NCBI GenBank assembly: GCA_013399015.1
Contig: VWZX01002691.1
Coordinates: 2,644 to 66,643 of the forward strand
DNA: 64,000 bases
Source of the DNA: Galbula dea
Lineage: Eukaryota > Chordata > Aves > Piciformes > Galbulidae
Reading direction: 5' to 3'
Shown: positions 11,301 through 26,300 of the stretch, piece by piece
Layout: every line of letters begins with the position of its first letter
Numbering within the stretch: the first letter of the stretch is position 1
Translations under genes and position numbers: made by a program
Notes under the pieces: model-generated
Seen by the model: the letters and a program-made list of their open reading frames with translations, nothing else
What the model was told of the DNA's origin: nothing
The model's database searches: none

Positions 11301-14300
11301 GAAAATGTAGTAAACACAGATCAAAATTCCAGAAGTATTTTGTATTCATGTCTGGATGCAAGTACCTTTATCCAGAGATTCTAAACAAGTAGCAATAATT
11401 CATGATGCCGCTCGGGGGCACCAAGTGCTTTAGATTCCACAGAACTAGACCGTGAAGCTTTCACCGGCCTTTCACCTGCCATAACTTGTGCTTAACACAC
11501 TTACCCAGGGCCCTGCAACTTTGACCTGTAAGCTATTATCCTGCAATTGCTTTTACAAAGATTGTTGTAACCGAACCTAATTACAATCAATAAAGTCAAA
11601 CACTATTAAGTCTGGAAGTTCAAACTCTAGAAGTAAAGGGCTTTGAGGTATGACTCCTGCCCCTGTGAATCCATGAGCTGTATCCACACTCTGGACATGA
11701 GCATGACTAGGACGTGTGGTTTTAGTGCTTCAGCTTTCCAAGACAGGATAGTAAACTGTGAAAATAAAGTCCTGTCTGGAGAACTGGATGGGAAAGAAGG
11801 AGAGGTAAAAACTGACAGGCTGCTCTCAGTTTTCTGCTGAATGTGTGCATACCAATCCTGATCTGTGATCTTTTAACCCTCCAAATGCTTTTGATTTTGG
11901 CATTTGTGTCATGCTGTGTTCCAAGCATCATTAACATAAAGGTGATGTTCAAATATTATTTAACCTTTAAAAAATATTTTATTTAATGCTGTTAGATAAT
12001 TTAACAAACCAACTGTCTGCCAATATCATTTGGACAATCCCTTTATCAGCTAAGTTCCCAAAGTGGAATCACATGCACTGTGTTAGTGGCCTGAGAAGTC
12101 TTGGTACATAGGAGCAGAATACCAGCCCTTCTCTATGCTGTGGAATTTAGTACATTGAAGAAAAGAAGCTTGCAAAGAAATTTTGTATATAAATATCTAT
12201 CTCTGATAAATAACCATTGCTTCTCTGCAGTGAGAGAGGAAACAAGAAAGAGACCTAATTCACATGGTTATCCAGATTAAGGGAAGTGTCTTGTATAATC
12301 ACTAACAGGAGCTGTAAAGTTGTGAGGCACTAGTGTGGTCCCTATTTTAAAAAATCTGTATTAGTACATGTGTATGTGTAAATATAAATAATACAAATAA
12401 CTGTAACTAAGCAATAAAAATATAACTATAAATACAAATACATATATGCTTCTGCATTGAAGTGTTTAAACCGAATTTTGATGTTTGGGCAAAGCCTTCA
12501 AGAACTAAACCAGGTTCTTTTGAAAGGAGCCTCCCTGAAGCATCAGAGTACCTTAAGGTGTATATGCAAATGAGCATACCTCCCTAGCCTTGATCACTTC
12601 CTGCATTTCCTCCTATAGATTTCACCTCTCTGCCTGTCTTAGCTCCCATCCCACAACACTCTGAAGGAAAATGCTGTCAAAAGAGTTTTTGCAACAGCCA
12701 CTTGGACTGTGCCACTCCCCTGATGAAATGCTGCCTCTGGCACTGCTGTTTTGCACAGTTCCAGTTTCTTGGTCTCTGCTGTTAATTTTTAATGGAATTC
12801 TTTATCCTCAGGGAAATAAAAAGGACATGGTGCACTGATTTCTTCTGGTCCAACAGAGGACTGACTCATCTGAGTCAGAATGTTCATGAGAATCACATAA
12901 AAACATTAACTGATATATTTCTTCAATTACTTCTGAGATCTTTGAGAGGACTTAAACCAACGAAGGAGTAATAAATGGTCCAGCAGTTTGCAAATGGGAC
13001 ATTTAGAAATGAGCCATTTGGGTTTCTCATTTATATTGACTCTGAGTGTTTGGCATCAGTCCAGAGGACTGTTGTTGGGTTTGCTCTCCTGTTCATCTCC
13101 TCTGTGGCTTTGGGACTTACCTCCAAAATTTGTATTTTTCCCTTCCCACATCCTACAGAGATGACTGCCTTCCCCTACACCACTGCTTTAAAACCTATAC
13201 TTTGCACTAGGTTAGTATTACATGGTGTGTGGGAAAAGAGTGTGTAACTGGAAAGTTTGGACATCAAAAAAAGTTACTGTATCTTAATCCAAGTCACACA
13301 TTCTCATCTCCCAGGAATATTTTAGTTCCTAAATGCCTTCCTCAGTAAAGCAAATGCCAGGTTGCAGTGGTTATCTAGTAATTTTGATGCAGACCTTAAG
13401 GCTGCAAATATAACAAATGTCTTTCTCTTAAAGCATACTAATGAAAAGGAAGGAAGAGAGAAAGGGAGGAAGGAAAGAAGGAAGGAAGGGTGGAAGGAAG
13501 GAAGGGAGAAAGGAAGAAAGGGAGAAAGGAAAAGAAAGAAAGGAAAAGAAAGAAAGAAAAGAAAGAGAAAAAAGAAAAGAAAAAGAGAAAAAGAAAGAAA
13601 GGAAGAGAAAAAGAAGGAGAAAGCAAGCCTCACTAAGGATAAATGTCTAATTAGTAAAATTAAATTAAAATAGTTGTAGAGAGTTGAAAATTACAGTGTG
13701 GTAAAAATGAGAAGTAAAGAGGGTACTAGAACTCCTTCCCAGAACCTTTCAAAATTTTAAAGAGACTTCCTCATGCAGTTATTTTTCAACAGTGGAAAAA
13801 GCCTTTCCTAGGAATTAATCTGCTTAGTACCACAGCAGAAAGGAATATGTGTCTGCAGGGAATTTGGTATTCTAGACTAGATTATTAACTAATGGAGATT
13901 TTTGTAAATATTTAGAGCCAAGTATGGATCTCCCCATGCCAGAAGTTTCCCTAAGATTCATAAAGATGAAAAGTATGCCTGAATTTGACTTTACTGCTAC
14001 AGAAGAAGTGTGTATATATATATATATAAAACAATTTAGACTTGCACCAGATGTAGTTTTTAGTGATAAAAATGCCTTCTTTTTATATCAAGAATGCACT
14101 TAGTACTTATTTATAACAATGTTAATAAATTGTAAATTGTATATGTTCTTTTTTGGGGAAAAAAAGTGTGTTTTAAAAAACAAACCAAGAAGCAGCAGAG
14201 CTAGAGATACGAAATAAGTTACTGCGTCCCTTAATCATAATCTAAACATGCTATCAATGTATGTACATTAATAAAATATAGTAATGAAAAGACATGTTTT

Positions 14301-17300
14301 TCTGCAATAAAACCAGGGATGTTCTCTAGCTTAATCTGAGAAGGAATTATGGTCCCACATTAAGAAATTCCAAATTCCCAGACTTGTCTTCCCTAGAAGA
14401 TCTTTCGAGGTCGCTTCCAACTCCTAACATAAAGATTAATACAAAACTGATGACAGTTTTGATCCTGCTGTGATACAAAAGTGTGACACTACACAGGGCA
14501 AACAAGTAGCACCCCTGTTGAACTGAGCTGCCTAAGAGCTGTAGCCTAAGCGTTCTGGTAGTTACAGAAGTCATGTACAGTAGACAGGCAGCTAGCTCAT
14601 ATTCCCTTGCCATCCCATCACCGGTTACCCAAAAAAGCAATTCCAGTCACCTTGCGGATGTGGTCCTGCAGCCCCCTGACCCCATACATCCTCAGCACGA
14701 ACCAGAGCTTCAGGGATCGGAACCTCCTGCCCAGGGGGATTTGCCAGTGCTGCAAGCAAGGGAGAAGGGAGGGCACCCACGTTAGAAGTCACTGGTGCAG
14801 TGACACTGCAGAAACTGTACATTCTGATTTTAAAGTGTACGACATGGCCACATCCTGCAGGCAGCTGCTGGAGGCAGGTCAAATAATAGTGCAAATGTCT
14901 ATTCCTAGTTAGTGCCCTGGTGTGATTGTTTAATTCTCAAAATTTTCAAATTAAAACTGGAAAAGGAGGTTGGTGTCAGACTAGAAGGGTCAAAGGCAAA
15001 TCAAATTTTCTTTGTGAATCCAAAATTCTCCTCAAGTGCTTTAGAAAAATAAGTAACTTCAAAGCTCATGTTCATTGGCTTTTTTACAGTTGTGGAGCTA
15101 GCATCTGCAGTGACAGGCCTACTCCCATGTAAAAAAAATTGTTTCTGTAGTTTAAATATAATAAATATTAAATATTTTTATATTTATTAATTATATATAA
15201 TTATATAAATGATAACTATTAAAATACATCTTTAAAAACAAAAATTGTATTATTCACTATGTTAAGGAAAAAAACAATCTTTAGGACATTTCTTTATACA
15301 GCCTAGATCTTGAGATATTTTACATTCAAGAAAATTTCTGCCTCTAAACAATTCTTTTCAAAAAATAGAATCTAAATTTACAGCTTGAGGAATGTTAAAA
15401 TGTTAGCAAGCTGCATCCTTCCTGGAAAGAAATATAAAGTTTTGAGGTTTATGATAGTAACAAAAGATAAAAGTCCTGAAAATATCAATATAGAGAAGTA
15501 ATAGTATTAATTCTTGCATTGACACTGTACTTACCCGATAATCTGTGACAAGGCCTGGAAGTTAAAGAAAAAACATTCACATTTCTTCATCACAACAGCC
15601 AAAGCCTTCAGTCATTATAATGTTATTGACAAAGCTGTATCTTAGCTCTCCTGTATGTTTGCTACAAACTTCAGCATCATCAGTGTCAACAGGACCATGA
15701 AATATCTAGTAGGATACTTGGCAGCATGCTAAATGAAGGTGCTTGTAATAAGCTTCATTCCTTAGCTAGTCAGAGTATATCACTATCAAATGTAAGAGTT
15801 TATAGGAGAAGAAACACAATTTTCCTTTCTGTTATACTGTAGATACAGTGAAGATGATGGACTAAATACAATGTTTATTTTCTTTTTGTAAGGAAAAAAA
15901 AAGTAGTAGATAAAATGGCTATTCTTAATGGTGTTTCAAACAGTTTGCAGAATCCCTAAACTCACTTTATCACTCATTCTCTGACATGAAATGTCACTAC
16001 CTTACCATAGTGAGCTGGTAACATTTTTTTCAAATAATCCACTTTAACTACCTTTAATAGTCAGTCATGTATTTGTTGCTAATTCTTCAGCGTGTGTAAT
16101 AAGTCACTGGAAAATTTCACTCAGAATTGACTTCTTCCTGCTTGGACAATAGCATTCTGCATTTTATATGTTTTTTTATTTGATGTAGTGAAAGCCCCTT
16201 AAAAACACAGACTGACCCAGCCATGAAACAGTACAGGGAGGCAAGTAGAGGACATTATTAGTTATCTTCTATATAAGCACACAGAACAAAGATGCAACTA
16301 CTTTTCTTTGAATCAGGTAATTAAACTGTTTTCACAGTAAAGGAAACTCTAAAATAAAACTGGATTATTTGCAGTAAGTCAGTGACAGAAATTAAACTGA
16401 CATACAATTCAAAGCATTTCTTTAGGAAAATGTGGAAACATCTGCTTAGCTTTCGTATTCAGCTTTAGTACTCTGCAGTGGAGTATAAGCTTCATAGCAA
16501 AGCATGTGTTTAAATTCCATGGGAAAGTGCTGTCTAAGTGCTCCTGGAACCATGAACCACAAATTACTGTATAGAAGTGTAACTTCTGAATTTAACCAGT
16601 CTATCTCATTTACATAATTCTCAGCCTTTATATTTTCTATGAGTTGAAAAACCCAACAACCATTTCTTATGGTACAAGCTCTCTTGCCAATAGTTCTCTC
16701 ATTTATGCAACCAAAACATAGGAGAAAACATGGCCCTTCCTTGGTGCAACATATAGCCCTTTGGTTCAAGTTCTTACTAGGTTATTTTCCAGATGAAAAA
16801 ACCCACACACAACAACCAACCATCATTAGCCTCTTCCTGGAGTTCAGGAAATGAAGAAGGTTGTTTCAGCTTGGTAACAAGGTAGTAGCCTAACATTCAT
16901 ATTCTTTTGCATTGTAGCAGCTGGTTTTGTTTGATAGCTGCAAGATAGATAAATAATCTTACACATCTATATGGGGCTATGTCTTACAATCCACAACAAT
17001 GCCTTTCACAAGATGTGAAGCAGAATGCAATCAATGATTAGTCCTTGATTACAAGCCTTTGCTTTACATCTGCATTTAACCAGGAGGAGATGCATTGTGG
17101 GAACATATGCAGCATTCACAATAGGGTATAACTCTGCATTCTTCTAACACTGCCACAAGGATTTGACCTATATGCTGGGTTGCCAGGCAAGCTAGTATAA
17201 TCTTCCTGGTGTGATGATGCAAATCACATAAAATTATAATTAATGACAAAATAAAGACTATCCCCTTGGGGGCACACATAATTGCCATATGGTTATTAAG

Positions 17301-20300
17301 AATAATTGCTTACAGATAGAGATATTTTTCTGCTCATTTAAATTTGTGAGTGAGAGATGGGTGAATTCCAAAATGCTATTTCATTTGCTTTGCAAACCAT
17401 GATGGGAATTCCCAGACCTGACACATACTCAGAATGAGACCCACCACATTTCCAGGAGTGTTGACAACCCATAAATCACACAGAGATCAATAGGGACTCT
17501 GCCTATTACCTTTGACAATTTGACTATGTTTATTAAAGGCATAAGTGTGGATTGGATTTAACAGTTTAATTAGAGACATTTGCATTGGAAAATTGATATC
17601 AAATGGGAATACAGCATAGAAAAAATTAGCATCACTAGACTGCCAGATCAGTTGATCTCTCTGAAATCATTATTTCCAGATCACATAACACGCTATCACA
17701 TATTCTGATGGCAAGACAAAGACTGAACAACTTATTATCTAACCGGGGAGATAAAGTTTTCAGGTCAACTAAGTAGCCTCACTGAAAACACCTATGTTTA
17801 AGAAAAGTTTTATTGTCTTCTGCTATTATTTAACCCAGGAAGGACCTAATGTTCTTGAATCAGCAACATCAGCTGTCGCAAGTATACATTTTCACTTTAG
17901 TTAAGCTTGGATTTTTTCTCCTGAAGAAAAATATATTCCATGTATGTTAAGTAAAAGCTAGTGACTTAAGGGTATTTGCCATAACTTGTATTTTTCAATT
18001 ACAAAGGAAAAAAAAAACCAATATAAATTCTTCTCATAACAATCTAGCCTTTGGAGGGTGAACCTCAGCTCCATATTTTCTGCATTTTCCTATGTATTGC
18101 ACTGTTCTATATTTGCATTGTTTGGATATATAGAAAAGGAATAAAATGCAAAGTTTCTGCCAGTTCAGGGTTAAGGCACAGGAATCCATTTTTCCTAGGG
18201 CTTTTTAGTGAATGCTAGAATTCTGGATGGTATCCATTTAAATGTCAATGGGTTCATTGCCATAACAGAGAGAAGATAAAAGTACTCAGGACACACTTCT
18301 GAACACAGATCAGAAGCAATTGCAGGAGAAACATGAGACAGAGTAAATGGTAAGAACATTCACATGTGATTCAACCTCTCCAGAACATTATGAGGGAACT
18401 TCCTCCACCTGTTGACACTACACTGCTGTGACCTCCTTCACAATTAATCCATTAATAACTGAATGTCTAGAAACAGGCTTTAGGATGGCAAACGCCACTC
18501 TGCAGTTGTTAGGTATGTGCAAGGAGCAGCATTAATCCTTTAAGGAGATTTGTACAGGGCCTAAGATTTGTAAGTTCTTTGTGAGCATTTTGTGAAGAGC
18601 TTTCATGAGCATTTTGTACAAGACTGCCTGCACTTACCACCTTTTCTACAATCAATGGAAGAACATGAAAGCAACAGGATAATGTCCCAGATAGCTATCA
18701 CTCAAAAGAGAGCCCAGATAGCAAACACAGCTTCTTTGCTGTTTCAGGGAGTGTTTGTTCCTCATATGGGTTTTTGAAAATTTGAGATTGCTAGCTAAGA
18801 AAAAAGGGCACAGACTTTAGAAAGTCTAAAAACAAATTGGATCTTGAAGTAATTCCAGAGAAAGATATGTTGGGGAAGGCAGGTTAAGGGATTCACTAAA
18901 CAGCACACAATAATATGTTCATCCCACTGCCAAAAGATCATTAAGAATTTTCTCAACAGTCCTACAAAGAGTCAGTGGTAAATATGGAGCAGGTCATGTT
19001 TTATAAAATGGCTTTTCCTCAATTGCTTTTTATACGAACTGAAATCTCATTAGACACGTGCTTGCACTTTAATAAGCTTAAATCCTAGGCTCCTAAACAA
19101 TTTAGGTAGTTTTAAGAATTTCAGTTTTCATCTTACGTCCTTTTTTCCATTAAGTATCAGTGTGCAAACAACATCATAATTTCATTTAATTATAAAATTA
19201 CCAGACTCCTGATGGTGATGCTGCAGGTAAAGAGGTTCTAATTTAAAGGCCCCTGTTAAATCTCCTCTTTTTTTCACCCTGTATTTAAAAAAAACAAAAC
19301 CAAAAACAACAGCAAGTCACATTGAGAAATTTCAGGATTAAAATTTGAGGGATTAAATTTCCACAAAAAGTGAAAGCAAATTCCTTGTGTTTAAAAGGTG
19401 TATTTCCTAAGCACAGCCTGTTCCATTTTCAGTGCTTTTTCACAGCCGTATCAGTACTGTACTCACAAGTAGTTAAGTGTCAGGCTCAGCAGGAAGGGAC
19501 AGCATGACTGCACGACTGAGTATTGAAAAGCAGACAAGAAACAGACAGAGAGGATCTTTTTATGGTGATAGACACTCACACCTGAATGTGGAACGAGCTG
19601 AAGCAATGTTTTTAGCAGTCAACAGAAGTTGCCTTTAAATTACCACAGTGCAAAGTTGTGTGGGAAGAGCTGTGGCTTCCCAACCAACTGTGCACAGCCA
19701 CGGTGAAGCTTTGTGGATGCTGGTCACTGGCTTTCCACGCTGCAGTGGCAGCAGCAGCAGCCACCAGTAGGGAAGAGACACCTGGTTCAGACTCAGGCTT
19801 CCCTCTTGTACCACCTTACCTGTAGCTGGATCCAATATACTATTATTGACAGACATACTACAGTGCAACAGAAAACTCAGCAGCATACCTTACTATTGCC
19901 AGCTAGCAGGCCAGGTGGCTGGATTGAGGTTCCAAAGCCAATGTGTCCCTTTTAGAGAGAATAAGCTATACTTTACCAGTGAGAAATAACAACATTTTCC
20001 TGGTTTATTCTTCACTCTGTGTGTAAGACTGACTCCCCTCCACTAATACTGGGGTTCATAGAGGCAGAACAAGAAGAAAACAGAAATCAAAATGGGGAAG
20101 ACTGCTACATCATTACATTAGGCCTATAAATGTATCACAAAGTAAGCAATAATTATACCAACACAGGGACACTCTCAATGACCAAAGTTCAAAGCTTTTA
20201 TGATTTTCTGGTTTCTAATGTTTCAATGTAAAATTGTAAGTTTCAAAGTAAAAATCTCATTTCCAATATTTTCATGTGTATGTATAAATGCACAGACCAG

Positions 20301-23300
20301 TACGTACTTCCACTTGCCCTGACATCTAAACTGTGCTCATAAAAATTATTCAAACAAAAACCCAGGTCTTTCAGTAAAGATCTGGAAAGTGCAAGGTTAA
20401 CAGTTACATACTTGCCTTCAGGTATGGAAAGTAGATAGCTGAAGACAAGTAAGCTTACACACAGGAAAAATAATAAAAGATATTCAGAGTGCTCTCAATA
20501 AAAACAATAACCTATTTGTGTGCTGGAAATGTCCTGTGGACAGAAGGAAGAAACAGTTAACCAAATAGGGTAAAAATCTTTAACAAACTCTAAGTTGTTC
20601 TACTCTTGTTTACTTGATATATTTGATTACTTTGATATATTTGTGTTTCAGTAGCTCATTCTGTGTGCAAATAACCCAAGTTAAAAGCAATATCATTAGT
20701 TGTCTTGTGAGAGCTTCATTTCTTCTCCTGTAATGTGCTGTGCTAAACAATGGAACAGATAGGTATTCTGCAGGAGCATCTCTCTTAGGAGATATAAAAA
20801 TGTTATCATCTTGTACCTTCTTGGTGATGTTACTGTTTCTTTAAAAGGTGCCTGTTCCATCTGGGAACTTCACAGGTCTTAATCTGGCAACCATGAAAAA
20901 CTATCTAAAAGGATTACTAAAAAAATCCAAAGCTTGGACATCGATGTATATGAACCAGTTGAGTTTCATCTCTATACACCATGACTAGATTTCACCCTAT
21001 GTATTCAAACATCTTTGCAGTAAGTGCTTGTGTGGTCTGGTAATGGACAGAAGTGGTGTTCTTAACCTTCTTTGCAAACATCCCTGGTTGACCAAAGAAC
21101 ATGAATATACATTTCAAAAATGTCATTGACAAACTCAAGTTTCTTTTTTTTTTACTAAAATCTAGCTTGAGTGGCACAGATTCACATATTAAGTACCCAT
21201 AATACAAAATGCACAATAAAAGTCCTGGCAAATAAAGTAGTGAAAATCTGTGAAAAGTGACTTACATGGTTTACACATCTGCAGTTTTTAACAGCCTCAC
21301 TCTATTCTGGTCCATTTAAAATGACAGATACAATAACCAAAAAGGTGACTTCATATTATAAACCAACAGGAAGATTTCACTTTCATCTACAGGTAAGCAC
21401 TTCCTGTAAGCACCTTCCTTCCAAATACTAAAACAAACTTACAAACCAAAAGTTAACAGTTAAATCCTGAAAAGAGTAACAGAAAGGCAAAAATACCAAG
21501 GCTTTCCAAGATTCTTATTTTCACTTTCTCTGAAAAAAAGGCACTTCCTGTTTTATAATATTCCAGTGTACCAACTAAACAAGTCAGGCAAACTGAATGG
21601 TAGTTTCAAGGTGCAGCCTCTAAAGGACCCTAACATTTGAATATGGAAAATATACCCCTCTTAGAGTGGCCATACTAAATTTTTTGTTGTAGGAAATGGA
21701 CTGCTCTTTTCTGCACATCAAAAAGTCTGAGAATTTGACAAAAGGTTTATAACTAAATTGCCTTTGAATCCCAAATGACATCAGGGCTACATATTGCACT
21801 GAGTAGTTACAGATCTAATGACTAGATTATCTCAAACAACTTGCAGGGAAAAGAGTGTTTATTGGGGAAAGTGCTGAGGGGTCTGGGTGATTTAGAAGCC
21901 TGTCCATGAAGGGAACTCAGCTTAATTCGATCCTGAAATGGTGTTCACTGTTTATTAAACTGTTTCCATACTATGACAATATCATGATTAATGCTTTCCA
22001 CTGATCCCAAGAGGTCTATGTATCCTTCACAATTATTTTGTCTCAGGAGGTTCCTTCATACTTATTACATTTCACCTTTCAGGCAGGTTGGTAAGAGAGG
22101 TGAATTTTGGACATGGGCCTTAGAAGTAGTGAGGGGATGGATTTAGCTTCAAGTCAAAGACTTTTAATGTATATTTCATTCTTGATTAAGAATGTAACAT
22201 CTACACATAAATGATTTGCTGAAATGAAGCCTGAATGGCTATAGGTGTGAAGTTTTTGCACTAAGGAGACATGCTTCAAAGTCTCTCTCGAGATTCCTTG
22301 TAATAGAATCTTGCAACCTATGAAAACCAGCATTTTATCCAATGGCTTATCAAAAAAAAAGCAAGAAACAAAACAGAGAAAAATACTTTCCTAAGTATAA
22401 AGCCTAAGTTTTGCCAGGAAAAAGCTAAAATTGCCTGAGATGGGAACATAAACTGACAGAGACTGTGATTGTATAAACCTTCTTTTCCTGGAAAGTCCAG
22501 TAAAAACACTTGTAATAAAATTCCAGTGAGGTCTCTGGGAAAGTAGAATTAATGAGAAGTTAAACTGGTAGGGACTAGGCTGACTTAATTGTCCTACAAA
22601 TGTTAGAGAGAATGATGGCTTTTGTCTCATTTCTGAGTGGCTACTTTGCTAACGATGTCATTGAGTGATGACAAAAAGATGGGAGAAACTGGAAAAGGAA
22701 TTTCATCATCTTCTTATTTCCATATACAGAGACAGACAGCTAGTTATGAGGTACAAATAAACAGGAATCTTGGGTTAATCACTGCCCCTACTGATAAATC
22801 AAGGTCAAAATGTAAGCCTACAGTACTCTAAGGAAAACTAAACCAAACCAAACCAAACAATAACAGAATTCTTAGGGTTGGAAGAGACCTTCAGGATCAT
22901 CAAGTTCAACTGTAAATGTATTACCACCATTACACTAAACTATGTCCCTAAGTACCATATCTAGATGTTTTTTAAACACCTCCAGTGACAGTGACTCCAC
23001 CACTTCCCTGGGCAGCCTGCTCCAATATCTAACAATTCTTTCAGTGAAGAAATTTTTCCTAATATCTAATCTAAACCTCTCCTGGTGCAACTTCAGGCCA
23101 TTTCTTCTTGTCCTCTCACACGTAGCCTGGGAGCAGAGGCCAACCCCTATCGCCCTACAACCTCCCTTCAGTTAGTTGTAGAGCCCCTGAGATGCCTCTT
23201 CTCCAGACTGAACAACCCCAGTTCTCTCAGCCATTCCTCAAACAAACAAAAACAGCAACAAAACCATAATGGCTTGGAATATTTGAAGTGCCTACCTCAG

Positions 23301-26300
23301 GAAAACTATTGAAGTGAAAACTGTAATGTATTATCTAAATAATCTGTGCATTTGTGGAAAAATCAACTTTGCTGAGTATATTAAAAGAGCCAAAGGTTAA
23401 CCAAAGGCAACCGAGAGATGGTTGTCTCACATTTATTCTTCTTTTAAAGAAGGTGACCTTTTTTGGATAATGATTTAGAGTCCCCTTGTAAACATTCAGG
23501 TTTTCCTTCTTTTCTTCATTTTTGCAAATTTGTTTCTATTCTAACTGAAATTAATGTCTTCAGTTTTTTCATAAAGAGTCTGCATTTATTGAATAGCAGA
23601 TTTGCTAATAAGTATCATTAGTCATGATGCTGGTAGACATTAGGTTCTGCAGATCCCAGTTTGGGATACAATAGGATCATCTATTATGGGATGGTTCTAT
23701 TACTGCTATTATTACTGCTTTGTTTCAAAGTATGTCTACAAGTTTCTACTTTGGCATGTTTTTATGTCAAAATGTCATTTCTGCTGTCATCTGGGGAAAT
23801 TGAAAATCAGTGCAAAATTGCATAAGTAGTCCTTTTTGAAATCAGCTGTCTTTCATCAGCCAAATCCCAAGCATTTTAAGAAAGGCTTTTGAAAAAATCA
23901 AGGCTCAAACACAAAGAAAATGTATGGAAAAAGAAGAAAAGCTTGTGTGGCATGCTCTTCATGGCACAAACATCCTTAAAAGAAGTTTTTCCACTTATGT
24001 TTTAAACAGTCCCAAGTATGAATCTGCAGACTTTTCATGATTTGTCCCTCTCTCCAGAACACAATGTAAAGCTCAGGTCTATTTCTAAATTTTACTTTTT
24101 TTGAAACTTGGATTAAATGAGAGAGTGAATTTTGTGAATCATTTACAAGAGCTAAAGCTATCCAGAACTCCTCATTTCAAGAGAGAAATGTAAATAAATA
24201 TCCACTGCTAGAATAGCAGACTGATTTAACATGTGATTTTTGTCTCTTGTCATGTTTCTTTTTACTGTAATACTTACCACATAGCAGAGCAGTCAAAATT
24301 CACCAGGAGCCATTTGTGAGGATTAAAGTTAAATGAATCTGCAAACTGAGAATGGATAAATAACAGAATTATGAAAGAGAAAAGAATCAATGTGCTAAAG
24401 GTGCAACTTTGTCAAATTGTCTGAGTACACCTTAATTACTAATGAATTCCAGAACTGGATCTTTATAGATAATGTTCATGTTGATGTCACCATATTTAAT
24501 AATTATTGTAGCTAAATCTTCATTTATTTGGGGGGTGGAATTCAGGAATTAAGGCTATTGATATTACCAACATTTTGAGCATTTGCTACAAATTTTACTT
24601 TTTAGATACATTATTGGAAAGTATATTTCTTAGTGTAAACTAAAATTAAAAATCTGCATAGTCAGGAATATCCTCTGTGATTCATATCCCAATTTCCAGT
24701 AACAATTCATTAAGCTTTCTATTTCCAAGAACATTAAACATATACTCAAAAAATTAATATATAGAAACAAATGATACTGCATATTGCATTGATTCATAAA
24801 ATTACAACTGACCAGGAAAATCCTTTTACATTTTTACTGGCAGTTACATTTTTTCATCTAAGTCAAAAGAAACAGCAACACAGAATAAGCACAATATTAC
24901 ATGTTCATATAAGTCATGTAATAGGCCTGGTTTACTTGACATCTGCTTAGGCATCTCACCAGAGGAAGCCCAGGTAAGAAAAGTGAACGTGGTGTGGGAA
25001 AGGCTTCATCCACGGTTTGTGTTTTAACAAAGGCAGAAGACATCAGCCTTTAAAAAGAGAGATGGGGGCCTGGCAGAACCAGCCTCTGACTATTCCAGCA
25101 CTTTTCTGTTTTCATTTGCTTCTCATAACCTTCCCTGTCACTTGTAAACAGTTAATGATTGCTCTCATACGAGAAGATTATTAGTCTGTCTGTCTATCTG
25201 TCTATCTGCACACTTATCTAGCTATCTCCCTGTACTATGTAAGGTAGGATATCCATTCATAGTTGTTAAATATTTACTCCTTTGACAAATTCTGGCCCAG
25301 GCAAGGGATGCTGTTTCATTTCCTTCAGGAACCAATAACAATAATTTAAAAAAATAGTCTCCCACAGGAAATTACAACAGGCTTCATCTGCTGATAAAAA
25401 AGAGACAGAAAGAAATGCTTTATTTGTGATGGGGTTTTCCCTCCTCTTCTTCATTAGTCACCACCTATCAGTGCTGTGTTTAAACTTCTGGCTTTACCAA
25501 GCATTAATATTTTCTCCACTGACGTGGAAGACAAGGACTTATCTGACTGTCTGAGGGGAGCAGCAGGAAATTGAAGTATTCTTATCTAAGCAACTGAATG
25601 TCAAATAGATCAGCAAGGGTGGGAAAAGGAACAGGAGTGCTGTTGGGGGAATATTTCATTTAGGTCTCTCAGTTATTAAACACTGTCTGTTTGAGATACA
25701 GCTACTGGCTGTATCCTACATGACTTTCAGGATGTAAGCAAAAAAAAGATCTAATGGCACTGTTGATTCACTACTACTTGCTACTCTGAATGACAAACTT
25801 TTACATACTGGGGTAACTTGCATAATCCCAGAACAAAACAGTCAAAAATTATATAAAGATAAGTAATGTAGTAGAATATACAGGGATTTGTAGTGCAAAC
25901 TGAACTGCAGTGTACTCAGATTCTAGAAGAGCCATTAATGTTGGATGCATAAGAAACACACAAGAGCAAGGTTTTAGCAGGCTGCTAGAGAAGAAACCCC
26001 TCATTCACCTCCACTCCATTTAAAAGATGCCTGAATTCAGGGCAGATGAATGCACTTCCAGCATAGGCTGCATCAATATGCATCCAGATGTTCTCCTTAT
26101 TACCTAAAAAAAAAAGTGATTGAAAGGGAAATCAATTGAACAGCAGAATAAAAAGCCCTATTAGTTTGCATGAAACCAAGTGCCTGATTTCTCTTTGATG
26201 TTATTATTTTCCCAGTTTAAAATTAAATTAAGAGATTAAATATGGGTTTCTGTTAATACAGAAAGATGTACACATAACATCTTCCTCCCCACTTTTGCTG

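Larger units (their letters stand above)
9562..14650 (-). other. DDC intron 12
   Basis: This is 5.1 kb. It contains the purine tract at 13441-13630, a (TA)n run at about 14012-14028, a possible retroviral LTR piece near 11403-11640, and a single N at about 10162. Short open frames throughout are unsupported. Confidence 0.6.

Noticed and set aside
13322..13673. Several open frames of 60-103 codons rich in Lys/Glu or Phe/Ser
   Set aside because: They are translations of the simple purine tract in different frames, not proteins.
14625..14894. Open frame of 89 codons on the minus strand over exon 12
   Set aside because: It is a wrong-frame reading across the exon; the DDC frame gives HWQIPLGRR with correct phases.
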